From contig NZ_SCTW01000060.1 of assembly GCF_004322395.1 (NCBI RefSeq), forward strand, positions 1-64,000: a DNA stretch of 64,000 nt, written 5' to 3'. The notes beneath the pieces were generated by a model. That model was not told where the DNA came from. It worked only from the letters and a program-made list of their open reading frames with translations, and did no database searches. Within the stretch, counting starts at the first letter, position 1. Each line of letters begins with the position of its first letter. Positions 46,259-54,630 of this stretch are shown here, piece by piece. Source of the stretch: Methylobacter sp. Its GTDB lineage: Bacteria > Pseudomonadota > Gammaproteobacteria > Methylococcales > Methylomonadaceae. Made by a program: the position numbers and the translations under genes.

Positions 46259-46563
46259 GTGGACATTGAAAAAATAGCCCAAGCAATTGAAGCGGATGCA
46301 GGAATGGCGTTGACTGATTTACGGTAAAGCTTGGCCGAAATGCAAGACGGTATAGGGCAGGTGCATAGCCCTGAGCAAATTTTATTGCGTTCGGTTTGGC
46401 AGCAACCGGCTTATAGCAATAAGCCTTTGCCGATTTGATTAAAACCACGGTGGCGACATTGCGCGACTGCGAGCAGGGCCGGTTTAATCCGCTGGACGGA
46501 GTAATATGTTTGTTAAAACTGATGTACGATCATCCTGAATTAAAGGATCAGCTGGCTGCTTGA
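46259..46563 (+). pseudogene. Broken helix-turn-helix antitoxin (HigA/MqsA-like)
   Basis: From GTG 46259 the frame reads MDIEKIAQAIEADAGMALTD..LR, stop (TAA 46325-46327), SLAEMQDGIGQVHSPEQILL, then after a frame change AFADLIKTTVATLRDCEQGR and FNPLDGVICLLKLMYDHPEL to the stop at 46561-46563. The pieces align end-to-end as one helix-turn-helix antitoxin of about 100 residues. It carries one nonsense codon and one frameshift near 46400-46430. The usual WEQG is CEQG. Confidence 0.75.
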
Positions 46564-46586
46564 ATAATGGTAATGGTGTAAATATT

Positions 46587-46611
46587 GTAGGGTACGCACA
46601 GCCTACCCTAC
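46587..46611. repeat. GTAGGGTACGC palindrome
   Basis: GTAGGGTACGCACAGCCTAC with a continuing CCTAC end. A compact member of the GTAGGG family also at 18903 and 47513. Confidence 0.55.
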
Positions 46612-46643
46612 GAGGCTGTTCAAGAAAAAATAGAGGACAAACT

Positions 46644-46868
46644 ATGAATATATCATCGATAGAACATGAAGCTTTGCATTTACCCGTAGCACAGCGGGCC
46701 AGGCTGGCTCATAAACTATTATTAAGCCTAGAGAGTATGTCTGAATCCGAGATTGAAGAGGCATGGTTCGATGAAGCGGAACGCCGTGCGGATGAAATAG
46801 ACCAAGGGCTTGTGCAGCTTATCCCTGCTGAAGAAGTTAGTCGTAAGGCCCGAGAATTGTTGAGGTGA
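46644..46868 (+). CDS. Antitoxin of a ParE/RelE module (addiction module component)
   Basis: 74 residues from MNISSIEHEALHLPVAQRAR, preceded by a GAGGA ribosome binding site; a longer upstream start would run into the repeat. The phrase PVAQRARLAHKLLLSLE with acidic ESEIEEAWFDEAERRADEID is the addiction-module-component family (PF09720-like) that precedes ParE/RelE toxins. It overlaps the toxin start by four bases. Confidence 0.82.
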   Translation: MNISSIEHEALHLPVAQRARLAHKLLLSLESMSESEIEEAWFDEAERRADEIDQGLVQLIPAEEVSRKARELLR

Positions 46869-47158
46869 GCTATTATTTTCACCCAGGAGCCGAAGCTGAG
46901 CATTTTGAAACAATCGCATTTTTTGAATCTCGACAGCTTGGTCTTGGCGCCGCAAACCTTTCAGAATTAGAGGCCTTGATGGTGAATGTCGTTTATGCGC
47001 CGCATCGTTGCCGTATCGAACGTAAACCAAATATTCGATGTGCTTCCCTCAAGCGATTTCCTTTCAAAGTTATTTTTCGTGATGTTGAGGGAGTTGTTCA
47101 AGTTCTCACTATTTCGCATAAACGGCGTAGGCCGGATTACTGGTTGGATCGCTTATAG
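46865..47158 (+). CDS. RelE/ParE-family toxin
   Basis: 97 residues from a GTG start overlapping the antitoxin stop. FHPGAEAEHFETIAFFESRQ is the helical hairpin, and RCASLKRFPFKVIFRDVEGV with VLTISHKRRRPDYWLDRL the beta-sheet core and C-terminal basic residues of the family. The frame looks intact. Targets in this family are gyrase (ParE) or ribosome-bound mRNA (RelE); the sequence does not decide. Confidence 0.82.
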   Translation: MSYYFHPGAEAEHFETIAFFESRQLGLGAANLSELEALMVNVVYAPHRCRIERKPNIRCASLKRFPFKVIFRDVEGVVQVLTISHKRRRPDYWLDRL

Positions 47159-47177
47159 TTATGATCGGGGCGCTCGA

Positions 47178-47205
47178 GTTCCCTAGCTTGAGCTTGGGAG
47201 CTGGC
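47178..47205. repeat. TTCCCTAGCTTGAGCTTGGGA repeat, short copy
   Basis: A single palindromic unit of the TTCCCAAGCT family, directly after the ParE/RelE toxin. Confidence 0.6.
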
Positions 47206-47252
47206 TGTCAGTGGCGAGAATCCGTACAAAATTGCTTCGCTGTGAGGCCGCC

Positions 47253-47504
47253 ATGTGTTGGGATGTAAAAACTGTAAAGCCGTTGCCGGACTTTTGCATT
47301 TATGTCGAGATCGAAGATGGACGTAAGGGGATATTTGACTTGAAGCCTTATCTCGATCAAGGGGTTTTTCGTGAGCTTCGGAACGTGCATTATTTCAATC
47401 AGGTCGGCATTCTGTTTGGGGCGGTAACTTGGCCCAACGAACAGGACATTGCCCCTGAAACGCTACTTGCTGAAATGGTGCCAGTGGAATCAGTTGCGTC
47501 GTAA
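47253..47504 (+). CDS. DUF2442 domain protein
   Basis: About 83 residues from MCWDVKTVKPLPDFCIYVEI; the longer in-frame start at 47211 lies within repeat sequence. Features of DUF2442 are VxxVKPLPDF, DGRKGIFDLKPYLDQGVFREL and a C-terminal TWPNEQDIAPETL. DUF2442 proteins often pair with DUF4160 proteins in putative toxin-antitoxin modules; no DUF4160 partner is present here. Confidence 0.8.
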   Translation: MCWDVKTVKPLPDFCIYVEIEDGRKGIFDLKPYLDQGVFRELRNVHYFNQVGILFGAVTWPNEQDIAPETLLAEMVPVESVAS

Positions 47505-47512
47505 GTGGTTTT

Positions 47513-47568
47513 GTAGGGTACGCTGTGCGTGCCATTGAATGTGTGAAGGTACGCCGTACTCTACGAGG
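47513..47568. repeat. GTAGGGTACGC palindrome, copy
   Basis: GTAGGGTACGCTGTGCGTGC at the left and a GGTACGCCGTACTCTAC end at the right. It truncates the antitoxin remnant that follows. Confidence 0.55.
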
Positions 47569-47571
47569 CTA

Positions 47572-47661
47572 GAAATACAAAACCTTGCAAAGAATATAGA
47601 TGCCGATCCTTCTTTATTGATTGATGGCGAACAATTTATAGCTGAGCTGAAACAGCGCTAA
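47572..47661 (+). pseudogene. 5'-truncated antitoxin remnant upstream of broken PIN gene
   Basis: A frame without a start codon reads EIQNLAKNIDADPSLLIDGE and ends QFIAELKQR. It looks like the C-terminal part of an antitoxin; the 5' part is replaced by the repeat ending at 47568. It lies 13 bases before the PIN-domain pseudogene. Confidence 0.5.
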
Positions 47662-47674
47662 CCGACGATTTATT

Positions 47675-48111
47675 ATGTTGATATATTCGGATAACTGTTG
47701 TTTTAATCGGCCTTACGATGTCAGGAGCATGTTAATGATTTTTTGGAAATTCAGGCAAAACTCTACATCCAGGAAAATATTTTAGCGGGAAAGTTTCAGT
47801 TGGTTTGGTCATATATCCTTCAATTTGAAAGCGAACAAAATCCATATATCAACCATCAGCATGAAATCAGAAAATGGAAAAGTCAGTCCAGTCATTGGGT
47901 GACTGCTTCGGAAAGTATTATTGAAAAAGCAAAGGAATATCAGGCAACTGGTTTGAAGGTTAAAGATGCTTTACATTGTGCCTGTGCGTTTTCGGTTAAG
48001 GCCGATTATTTTATAACGACGGATAAGCAATTGATAAAGACAGCGCGTAAAATAATCGATCTTAATGTGGTGAATCCTCTCACGTTTATTCAAGAAGATA
48101 ACAGCGTATGA
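47675..48111 (+). pseudogene. PIN-domain toxin with a frameshift near its N-terminus
   Basis: From the ATG at 47675 the frame reads MLIYSDNCCFNRPYDVRS, a PIN N-terminus with the first catalytic Asp. The rest (FLEIQAKLYIQENILAGKFQ to KVKDALHCACAFSVKADYFI and TTDKQLIKTARKI) is in another frame starting before 47743. One base-pair indel between about 47718 and 47743 joins the two. All catalytic acids would be present without the indel, so loss is recent or a sequencing error is possible. Confidence 0.75.
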
Positions 48112-48302
48112 AATCAGATAGCGAAATAATGAACACCGGTTTTGAGTCTATTTTTTCCAGCTTAGGAATGGTGGATGCTGAGCGTTTTATCGCCTTGCTC
48201 AAGCGCGATAAATTTGATTATACCGAATGGCAACGGGAACTTTGGCCGGATGAGACAGTGGAATCTTTATCGGAAAAGGCTCAGCAGGCTTGGGATAAAT
48301 AA
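48108..48302 (+). CDS. Small protein coupled to the PIN gene, possible antitoxin
   Basis: 64 residues (MKSDSEIMNTGFESIFSSLG, ending AQQAWDK). Its ATG overlaps the PIN stop by four bases. The phrase GMVDAERFIALLKRDKFDYTEWQ is familiar to me from small proteins beside PIN toxins, but I cannot name the family. With the toxin frameshifted it may be an orphan antitoxin. Confidence 0.55.
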   Translation: MKSDSEIMNTGFESIFSSLGMVDAERFIALLKRDKFDYTEWQRELWPDETVESLSEKAQQAWDK

Positions 48303-48368
48303 AACTGCTCCTTACTTTTCTGTGATGCCTAAGCAAAGTGGTTACACGTTACCAATGCAAAACGTTTC

Positions 48369-48391
48369 GGGCGGGGCAACATGCCCCGCCC
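48369..48391. repeat. GGGCGGGGCA hairpin
   Basis: 10-bp perfect stem with a 3-base loop. GC-rich compared with the surroundings and with no T-run after it. Confidence 0.6.
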
Positions 48392-48510
48392 GGCTTGGAG
48401 GAAAACAGCTACTATTTGCGATTAATACATTTTATTGAATTAAGCGTATCGAGTGGGCTTCCTATCTTCAGATTAGGTGTCAGTGAAAAAACATCAATTT
48501 TTTATGATTA

Positions 48511-48553
48511 GGAGTGCAAGCTTTGCTTGCCCAGCAGGCAAAGCCTGCACTCC
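48511..48553. repeat. REP palindrome flanking the RAYT gene, copy 1
   Basis: GGAGTGCAAGCTTTGCTTGC followed by the reverse-complement half GGCAAAGCCTGCACTCC. It lies 22 bases before the transposase start. Confidence 0.88.
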
Positions 48554-48575
48554 GAAAACACGCCAATGAGCTGAT

Positions 48576-49109
48576 ATGTTAAAACGTTACAAACATCGTC
48601 CTGCACATCTCTTGTTAGATAAAACCAGTTATTTTATAACCGGTAGCATTTATCAAAAACGCGAATTACTAAACGACCAATTAAAAGTGCAGTTGATCGC
48701 CATGCTGCACCAAGTGTTTACTGAATTTTGCTGGACGCTGGAACATTGGGTAGTGCTGAATAATCACTATCATTTGATGGCATTCAGCGAGAAAGGGATA
48801 GATTTACCGACAATCATAGCGCGTGTTCATTACCAATCGGGGCAGCTAATCAGGAAAGCCCATCCCTCTGATTTACCGGTGTGGTGGAATTACTGGGATT
48901 ACTGTCCGCGTGATGAAAAAGATTATTTCATTCGTCTTAACTATCTGTTGAATAATCCCGTAAAACACGGCTACACGAAAAATCTGACTGATTATCCTTT
49001 TTCCAGTTTTCACCAGCATATAGAAAAAGTTGGCCGAGAAAATCTGCGGCGGCAATTTAGCAATAACAACCAATACCAATCCTTAATCCTGATCGAAGAC
49101 GAATTTTAA
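48576..49109 (+). CDS. REP-associated tyrosine transposase (RAYT, Y1/HUH family)
   Basis: 177 residues. The HUH motif is NNHYHLM (about 65-71), with the catalytic Tyr region RLNYLLNNPVKHGYTKN (about 127-143) and a typical N-terminus (RPAHLLLDKTSYFITGSIYQ). Length and motifs match the single-strand REP-processing RAYT proteins. It is bracketed by REP palindromes at 48511-48553 and 49114-49156 and a third at 49278-49341, which are its likely substrates. RAYTs are domesticated rather than self-spreading elements. No other insertion-sequence features (terminal repeats, target duplication) are seen. Confidence 0.9.
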   Translation: MLKRYKHRPAHLLLDKTSYFITGSIYQKRELLNDQLKVQLIAMLHQVFTEFCWTLEHWVVLNNHYHLMAFSEKGIDLPTIIARVHYQSGQLIRKAHPSDLPVWWNYWDYCPRDEKDYFIRLNYLLNNPVKHGYTKNLTDYPFSSFHQHIEKVGRENLRRQFSNNNQYQSLILIEDEF

Positions 49110-49113
49110 GACA

Positions 49114-49156
49114 GGAGTGCAAGCTCTGCTTGCAAGGCAGGCGAAGCCTGCACTCC
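49114..49156. repeat. REP palindrome flanking the RAYT gene, copy 2
   Basis: GGAGTGCAAGCTCTGCTTGC and GGCGAAGCCTGCACTCC, the same layout as copy 1. It begins five bases after the RAYT stop. Confidence 0.88.
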
Positions 49157-49277
49157 AGCCAACCACGAAGCACATTTTTTCATGCCGTGCTGTTTTGGAG
49201 TCCGCTAGCCGCAAGAGCATGAAGTGAATATCTGTTGGAATTGCAATGGTACAATTGAATGGGTTAATGGACCGGTA

Positions 49278-49341
49278 GAGTGCAAGCTTCGCCTAAAGCA
49301 CCTACTTTTGGTGCTTGCAAAGCAGGCAAAGCTTGCACTCC
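49278..49341. repeat. REP palindrome, copy 3 (longer)
   Basis: GAGTGCAAGCTTCGCC at the left and GGCAAAGCTTGCACTC at the right, with an inner hairpin AAGCACC...GGTGCTT. It resembles a fused or rearranged REP pair. Confidence 0.75.
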
Positions 49342-49430
49342 AGAAAGGCCAATGCATAGCTCAGAACAAATTTATTGCATTCAGTGCGACAGCAAGGCTT
49401 GTCGCAAGAAGCCTATGCTGACTTTATCGA

Positions 49431-49541
49431 GCTGGTTCCCAATCTCCAGATTGGGAACCCAGAAGGCGAAGCTCCAGCTTCGCGAAACGGGAAGCTGGAG
49501 CTTCCGTAACCGAATTCCCAAGCTTGAGCTTGGGAACTAGC
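49431..49541. repeat. TTCCCAAGCT palindromic repeat, copy 3
   Basis: GGTTCCCAATCTCCAGATTG with its mirrored half, then GGAAGCTGGAGCTTCC and TTCCCAAGCTTGAGCTTGGG. The unit order is the same as at 45942-46056. Confidence 0.85.
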
Positions 49542-49800
49542 GAAGCCACGCGTATTATGTATTCCATAATCTAGTGGTCGCTTTTTTGGCTCTTTATAAT
49601 ATGCTTAGTTATATAGAAGAAAATGAGGATATAGAGAGGCTTTATGAACAAGAACAAAGAAAAATTTATAAAATGGCTGAATTTAATTGAAAGAGAACGT
49701 TCAGTTGTTGGGATTTAACTATGTCTAAAGAAATGTTTTTAACTAGGTCCAGCTTTCTGAAGTATTCGTTGTTCCATGCTAACAATGATAAAGGTAAAAA

Positions 49801-50484
49801 ATGATGGACATATTCAATAATCAATGGGTTGTTGGTATCGGAGGTGGTGTTCTTAGCAGCCTGTTAGTTACCGTAATCACAGGAAAATTCTTTGCAAGCA
49901 AAGATAATCGAGAGTATTTGCAAAAGGTTAGGCTTGCGAATAACGAAGTCTTATATGCAATAAAACCATTCATTGTTGATGGTGACGTTCCAAGAATAGA
50001 TGTTATTCAATCTCTTCAAGTAGCTACTGCAAGGAAACATGCTATTGATTTTAATGACATCGCATCCATAACTGAAATAATAGAAAATCTTACTAAGGAA
50101 GTTATGGATTCTAGCTTCATTTCTAATATGGCGAAAAATGAATATTGCGAGAAGTTGTTTAAACTTAAACCAAAGGAAGCAAAGTTAGACGAGCTTGAAA
50201 AGCATAAGTCTCAGGCTATAGCGGAATACAGACATAGATCATTAAAAGCGTTTAGCATTATATTAGGCGGGTTTTCTGGTCTTCTTACTGCTTATGTCGG
50301 CTTTTTAGTATCTTCTGATTCTGTATTGATCTCTAAGTTAGGACTTTTGCTACCATCTTTTCTGGCATTTTTAATGGCCTATTTTGCTATTGCATTTTTA
50401 AAAATAGCGAAGGACAAGAAACTTAATACTGGTAAAGAAAACTCTGAGCAGTCTTCTTCAGTTGCCCTTGAGAGCCGCGGCTGA
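49801..50484 (+). CDS. Unrecognised membrane protein with three hydrophobic segments
   Basis: 227 residues: hydrophobic helix about 10-28 (VVGIGGGVLSSLLVTVITG), a soluble helical middle (about 30-145), then two adjacent membrane helices at about 152-172 (IILGGFSGLLTAYVGFLV) and 178-200 (KLGLLLPSFLAFLMAYFAIA). It is preceded by an AAGG-type ribosome binding site. It is AT-rich relative to the RND gene downstream, and it follows the repeat-rich TA zone. No family recognised. Confidence 0.65.
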   Translation: MMDIFNNQWVVGIGGGVLSSLLVTVITGKFFASKDNREYLQKVRLANNEVLYAIKPFIVDGDVPRIDVIQSLQVATARKHAIDFNDIASITEIIENLTKEVMDSSFISNMAKNEYCEKLFKLKPKEAKLDELEKHKSQAIAEYRHRSLKAFSIILGGFSGLLTAYVGFLVSSDSVLISKLGLLLPSFLAFLMAYFAIAFLKIAKDKKLNTGKENSEQSSSVALESRG

Positions 50485-50518
50485 GTCCCTTACATTACTT
50501 AACTTGTTAAATTTCCCC

Positions 50519-51409
50519 ATGTCTGAAGAACCTGATCTTGCAACTGATACGAAAAAGGGAGCACAAGCTCTCATAGGGTTTGTCTCTACCGAAGTCCAGT
50601 TGCTTATAGCTGGAGATCCATTTATCCGTCAAACCAATATTGATCGGGTGTGCAAGTTACATCCCGTCTACGCGTCAATAATTGAAGACACAATTTCTCT
50701 AACTCTGCTTGCTCGAGATTACAGGATTAATAACTCTTACATCATTGTACGGGCTTTACTAGAGCGGCTTGTCAATTTTTGCTATCTACAGTTCTGTGAA
50801 CAATCCGAATTTGATAGCTACCTAACCTATTCAAAATCAAAAGCAGTACGGCGACTTGATCGTACGATTGAAGGAGGTTCATCGCAAGCTTCGGTTCGCT
50901 GGAGCGGTGTTGTTGATTGGGCATCCCACCCAGATCTCAAAGCAGCATATGACAAATTTACTAGCATAAATGGTCGTGAGATAACCCGATGGACTAAGGT
51001 TAGCTTGCCTGATCGAGCTGGTCTAGTTGAAAGTAATACCCCTCGTGCTTCACTTTTGCTCCCTCTGCTAATGATTTACTCTGACGCATCCGAGGCACTC
51101 CATGGAACACTTTATGGATCCTTATTCCATCTCGGTACATATGATATTGGGACTGTTCCGTATGACCAAGCATCTCTACTCAAGACCACATTCTCGCATT
51201 CTTCTGCTCTAGCTCTAATGGCTGGTGGTGCAGTCAACACTCTCATGAGAATGTGCGCCATGATTAGAGTACCATCTTTCGATGACCTTGCAAAGCAATC
51301 AACTGAAAATCTCCGTAGTGTATCTACGGCTGTGGGGCTGCTGCCTATGAGAAAATCTAATTCACCGTCCAACCGAGATGCACCGACAAGTGGCGAATCA
51401 GTTAGCTAG
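50519..51409 (+). CDS. Unrecognised mainly helical protein (DUF5677-like layout)
   Basis: About 296 residues from MSEEPDLATDTKKGAQALIG; the TTG at 50462 would overlap the previous gene. Helical throughout; the pattern RDYRINNSYIIVRALLERLV and LMIYSDASEALHGTLYGSLF, with conserved-looking Arg, Glu and His, recalls DUF5677-type proteins. This is a guess without a search. It starts 35 bases after the preceding membrane-protein gene on the same strand, so the two may form an operon. Confidence 0.6.
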   Translation: MSEEPDLATDTKKGAQALIGFVSTEVQLLIAGDPFIRQTNIDRVCKLHPVYASIIEDTISLTLLARDYRINNSYIIVRALLERLVNFCYLQFCEQSEFDSYLTYSKSKAVRRLDRTIEGGSSQASVRWSGVVDWASHPDLKAAYDKFTSINGREITRWTKVSLPDRAGLVESNTPRASLLLPLLMIYSDASEALHGTLYGSLFHLGTYDIGTVPYDQASLLKTTFSHSSALALMAGGAVNTLMRMCAMIRVPSFDDLAKQSTENLRSVSTAVGLLPMRKSNSPSNRDAPTSGESVS

Positions 51410-51531
51410 CCCGTTATTACCGTTCAAAATAAATATACACCGTCAGATTTTGGTTGCGCCGAACATTACAAGATATTTATTTGGTTCGTTATTGACAGAG
51501 CCCCAACCTTCCCAATCAAACCCACTAACCC

Positions 51532-54500
51532 ATGCTAGCCACCCTCGTCCGCTTCTCCATCCGTTTCTACGGCATCATCATCGCGCTTGCGCTATTGATC
51601 CTGCTCTACGGCAGTTACCGCTTCGCCACCGCCGGTTTGGATATTTTTCCTGAGTTCTCCCCAAAACAGGTCATCATCCAAACCGAATCGCCCGGCCTGT
51701 CTTCGGAGCAGGTTGAGGTGCTGGTGACCCAGCAAATCGAAACCTCGATCAGCGGCTTGATCGGCATGAAGTCGGTGCGCTCCGAATCCATCCAGGGGCT
51801 GTCGATTATTACCGCGATCTTTGATGAAGACAGCGATGTGTACCGCAATCGCCAGCTGATCAGCGAGCGACTTACCACGCTGGCGGGACAGCTGCCGCTG
51901 GGCATTACGCCGGTTGCGATACCGTTGTCTTCGTCTTCTGCGACGGTTCTAACTATCGGTTTAAACAAGGACGACCAAACCGATTTGATGGCTTTGCGAA
52001 GTTTGGTCGACTGGACGATAGTGCCGCGCTTGAAAGCTGTTCCGGGGGTTGCCGATGTCAACGTGTTCGGCGGCGATATTCAGCAATTGCAAATCCAGGT
52101 CGATCCGTTGCAACTGCATCGCTTTAACCTGACGCTGGAGGACGTTATCCGGGCCGCGTCACAGGCCGGAAACATTCAGGGCGGCGGTTTTATCGAAAAC
52201 AACAACCAGCGGTTTACGTTGCAGATGACCGGGCAACCGGCCACGCCGGAGCAATTCGGCAAGATTATCGTCAAGCGGGACCAGGGCCGCAATGTGACGC
52301 TGGGCGAAGTCACTACAATTCAATATGCGCCGGAACCGCCAATCGGCGCGGCGCAAATTTTGGGCAAGCCCGGCATCGTGATGATGGTGATCGGGCAATA
52401 CGGGGCCAATACTTTATCGGTGTCCCGGCAGGTCGAGCAAACGCTGCAAGAGTTCGAGCCTATTTTCAAAAAGCAGGCGATTAATTTTTACTCGCACTTG
52501 TTCCGGCCTGCCGATTATATCGAGCGCTCGCTGAGCAATTTATCAGGGCATTTGCTGATCGGCGGCTTGTTCGTGCTGATTATCCTGTACCTGTTTTTGT
52601 TTAATTTCCGCACTGCGTTTATTTCCGCGCTGGCGATTCCGGTGTCGTTGATCGGCGCGGTGATCGTGCTGCTGGAAAGCGGTGTGAACCTGAATATCAT
52701 GGTGCTGGGCGGTTTGGCTATAGCGTTGGGTGAGGTGGTTGACGATGCGATTATCGATACCGAAAACATTTTCCGGCGCTTGCGCGAAAACCGGTTGTCA
52801 GCCAAGCCGCTGCCGATTGCCGAGGTGGTTTACAGCGCATCGCTGGAAGTGCGAAGCTCCGTAGTTTACGCCAGCTTTATCGTCGCGCTGGTTTTTGTGC
52901 CGTTATTGACTTTAAACGGCGTTGCCGGGCGCTTGTTTTCGCCGCTCGGGTATTCTTATATTCTGGCGATTTTAATCTCGCTGTTGGTGGCGCTGACCTT
53001 AACGCCGGCGCTGTGTTACGCGTTGCTGGGCAATGCGGTTATCGCCAATGAAGACCCGCCGCTGATCAGGCGCATCAAGCCGTTTTATAAGGATTTGTTA
53101 AGCAAGGTTTCGAAGCATTTCAAGCCGGTCATTATCGGCAGCGTTATCGTTTGCCTGTCGGGCTTGCTGGCTTTTTTCAGTCTCGACAGCAAGTTCCTGC
53201 CCGAACTGCGGGAAGGCCATTATATCGTCCATACCACCAGCATTCCCGGCACATCGTTGCAGGAATCGATCAGGATCGGCAGTAAACTAACCGAGCAGTT
53301 TATGGCGATTCCGGGCATACAATCGGTGTCGCAATGGGCGGGTAGGGCAGAGCGGGGCGCGGATACTTACGGCAGCCATTACAGCGAGTATGAAGTGCGT
53401 CTTGAGCCGATGTCAGGATCGGAGCAGCAGGAGATAAAGGACAAGTTGCGGGAAATTCTGGCAGATTTCCCCGGCATTTTATTTGAAGCCAACACCTTTT
53501 TAACGGAGCGGGTCGACGAAACCATTTCCGGCTACACCTCGCCAGTGGTGGTTAATATTTACGGCAACGACCTGAATCAATTGGATGCGAAAGCGCAGGC
53601 GGTGGCCCAGATTATGCGCGACATAGACGGCGCTACCGATGTGCAGTTACGCTCGCCGCCCGGCACGCCGTTGCTGCAAATCAACTTGAACCTCGATCAG
53701 CTCGGCTTCTGGGGCGTGCTGCCCGCCCAGATTGTCGATACCTTGCAGGCTGCTTACGAAACCCGAGTGGTCGGCAAAAACATTCAGGGCAATAAAATCT
53801 ACAATGTCGCGGTGACCTTGACGCCGGAGCTAAGACAGCAGCCCGAATCGATAGCCAAGCTGCCGATCAGGACACAGGATGGCACGATGCTCCTGCTGGA
53901 GCAGGTCGCCGAAATCAGGCATTCGGCCAGCCGCTATAATATCTTGCATCAAGGTTCGCAGCGGCGGCAAACCATCACCGGCAATGTGATCGACAGGGAT
54001 TTGGATGATTTTATGGCGGAGCTTAAAGCGCGGGTATTACAAGAGATTCCGTTCTCTGCGGATATTTATCCCGAGTTCACCGGCGCTGCAATTGAACAGG
54101 CGCAGGCTCGCAAGGAATTGATCCTGCATTCATTGCTGGCCGGGGCCGGGGTGCTGATTTTTATTTATATCGCGATAGGCAGCATACGCCATGTGTTGCT
54201 GACTCTTGCCAACCTGCCTTTTGCTCTGATCGGCGGTGTTGCTGCGGTGGTTTTAACCGGCGCAACCTTATCGGTCGGTTCGGTCGTGGGCTTTGTGACG
54301 CTGTTCGGCATTACCGTGCGCAACAGCATCATGCTATTGTCGCATTATCGCTATTTGGTCGAAGTCGAACGCAAAAGCTGGAATCTGGACACCGCCGTAT
54401 TGGGCGCGCAGGAACGCTTGCCGTCGATTTTGATGACGGCGTTGGTCACCGCCTTAGCGATGTTCCCGATTGCGTTTAACAGCGACAATCCGGGGCGTGA

Positions 54501-54630
54501 AATCATGGGGCCGATGGCGGCGATCATCATCGGCGGCCTAGCCTCTTCGACGTTACTCAATTTACTATTATTACCTGCCATTTTGCTGCGCTATGGAAAA
54601 TTTAAAAGCCAAACTGAAACCGATAGATAA
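51532..54630 (+). CDS. RND-family efflux permease, CzcA/CusA (heavy-metal efflux) type
   Basis: 1032 residues, typical RND length. It starts MLATLVRFSIRFYGIIIALA (TM1), with two large periplasmic loops and twelve transmembrane helices. The TM4 region GLAIALGEVVDDAIIDTENI carries the proton-relay acidic residues, and the second half has VGFVTLFGITVRNSIMLLSH and FNSDNPGREIMGPMAAIIIG. It resembles the CzcA/CusA branch. No adaptor (CusB-type) or TolC gene lies next to it. It overlaps the following hydrolase gene by 38 bases. Confidence 0.88.
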   Translation: MLATLVRFSIRFYGIIIALALLILLYGSYRFATAGLDIFPEFSPKQVIIQTESPGLSSEQVEVLVTQQIETSISGLIGMKSVRSESIQGLSIITAIFDEDSDVYRNRQLISERLTTLAGQLPLGITPVAIPLSSSSATVLTIGLNKDDQTDLMALRSLVDWTIVPRLKAVPGVADVNVFGGDIQQLQIQVDPLQLHRFNLTLEDVIRAASQAGNIQGGGFIENNNQRFTLQMTGQPATPEQFGKIIVKRDQGRNVTLGEVTTIQYAPEPPIGAAQILGKPGIVMMVIGQYGANTLSVSRQVEQTLQEFEPIFKKQAINFYSHLFRPADYIERSLSNLSGHLLIGGLFVLIILYLFLFNFRTAFISALAIPVSLIGAVIVLLESGVNLNIMVLGGLAIALGEVVDDAIIDTENIFRRLRENRLSAKPLPIAEVVYSASLEVRSSVVYASFIVALVFVPLLTLNGVAGRLFSPLGYSYILAILISLLVALTLTPALCYALLGNAVIANEDPPLIRRIKPFYKDLLSKVSKHFKPVIIGSVIVCLSGLLAFFSLDSKFLPELREGHYIVHTTSIPGTSLQESIRIGSKLTEQFMAIPGIQSVSQWAGRAERGADTYGSHYSEYEVRLEPMSGSEQQEIKDKLREILADFPGILFEANTFLTERVDETISGYTSPVVVNIYGNDLNQLDAKAQAVAQIMRDIDGATDVQLRSPPGTPLLQINLNLDQLGFWGVLPAQIVDTLQAAYETRVVGKNIQGNKIYNVAVTLTPELRQQPESIAKLPIRTQDGTMLLLEQVAEIRHSASRYNILHQGSQRRQTITGNVIDRDLDDFMAELKARVLQEIPFSADIYPEFTGAAIEQAQARKELILHSLLAGAGVLIFIYIAIGSIRHVLLTLANLPFALIGGVAAVVLTGATLSVGSVVGFVTLFGITVRNSIMLLSHYRYLVEVERKSWNLDTAVLGAQERLPSILMTALVTALAMFPIAFNSDNPGREIMGPMAAIIIGGLASSTLLNLLLLPAILLRYGKFKSQTETDR

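Noticed and set aside
45813-46448. Minus-strand frame of 211 codons over the TA zone
   Set aside because: It runs antisense through a recognisable PIN remnant, a repeat and a broken antitoxin; composition is not gene-like.
46587-48553. CRISPR array suspected from many short repeats
   Set aside because: The repeats are palindromic, irregularly spaced and mixed in family, with no uniform repeat-spacer pattern and no cas genes.
49546-49690. Frame ending ENEDIERLYEQEQRKIYKMA
   Set aside because: No clear start, runs out of a repeat, and is too short to support as a gene or named remnant.
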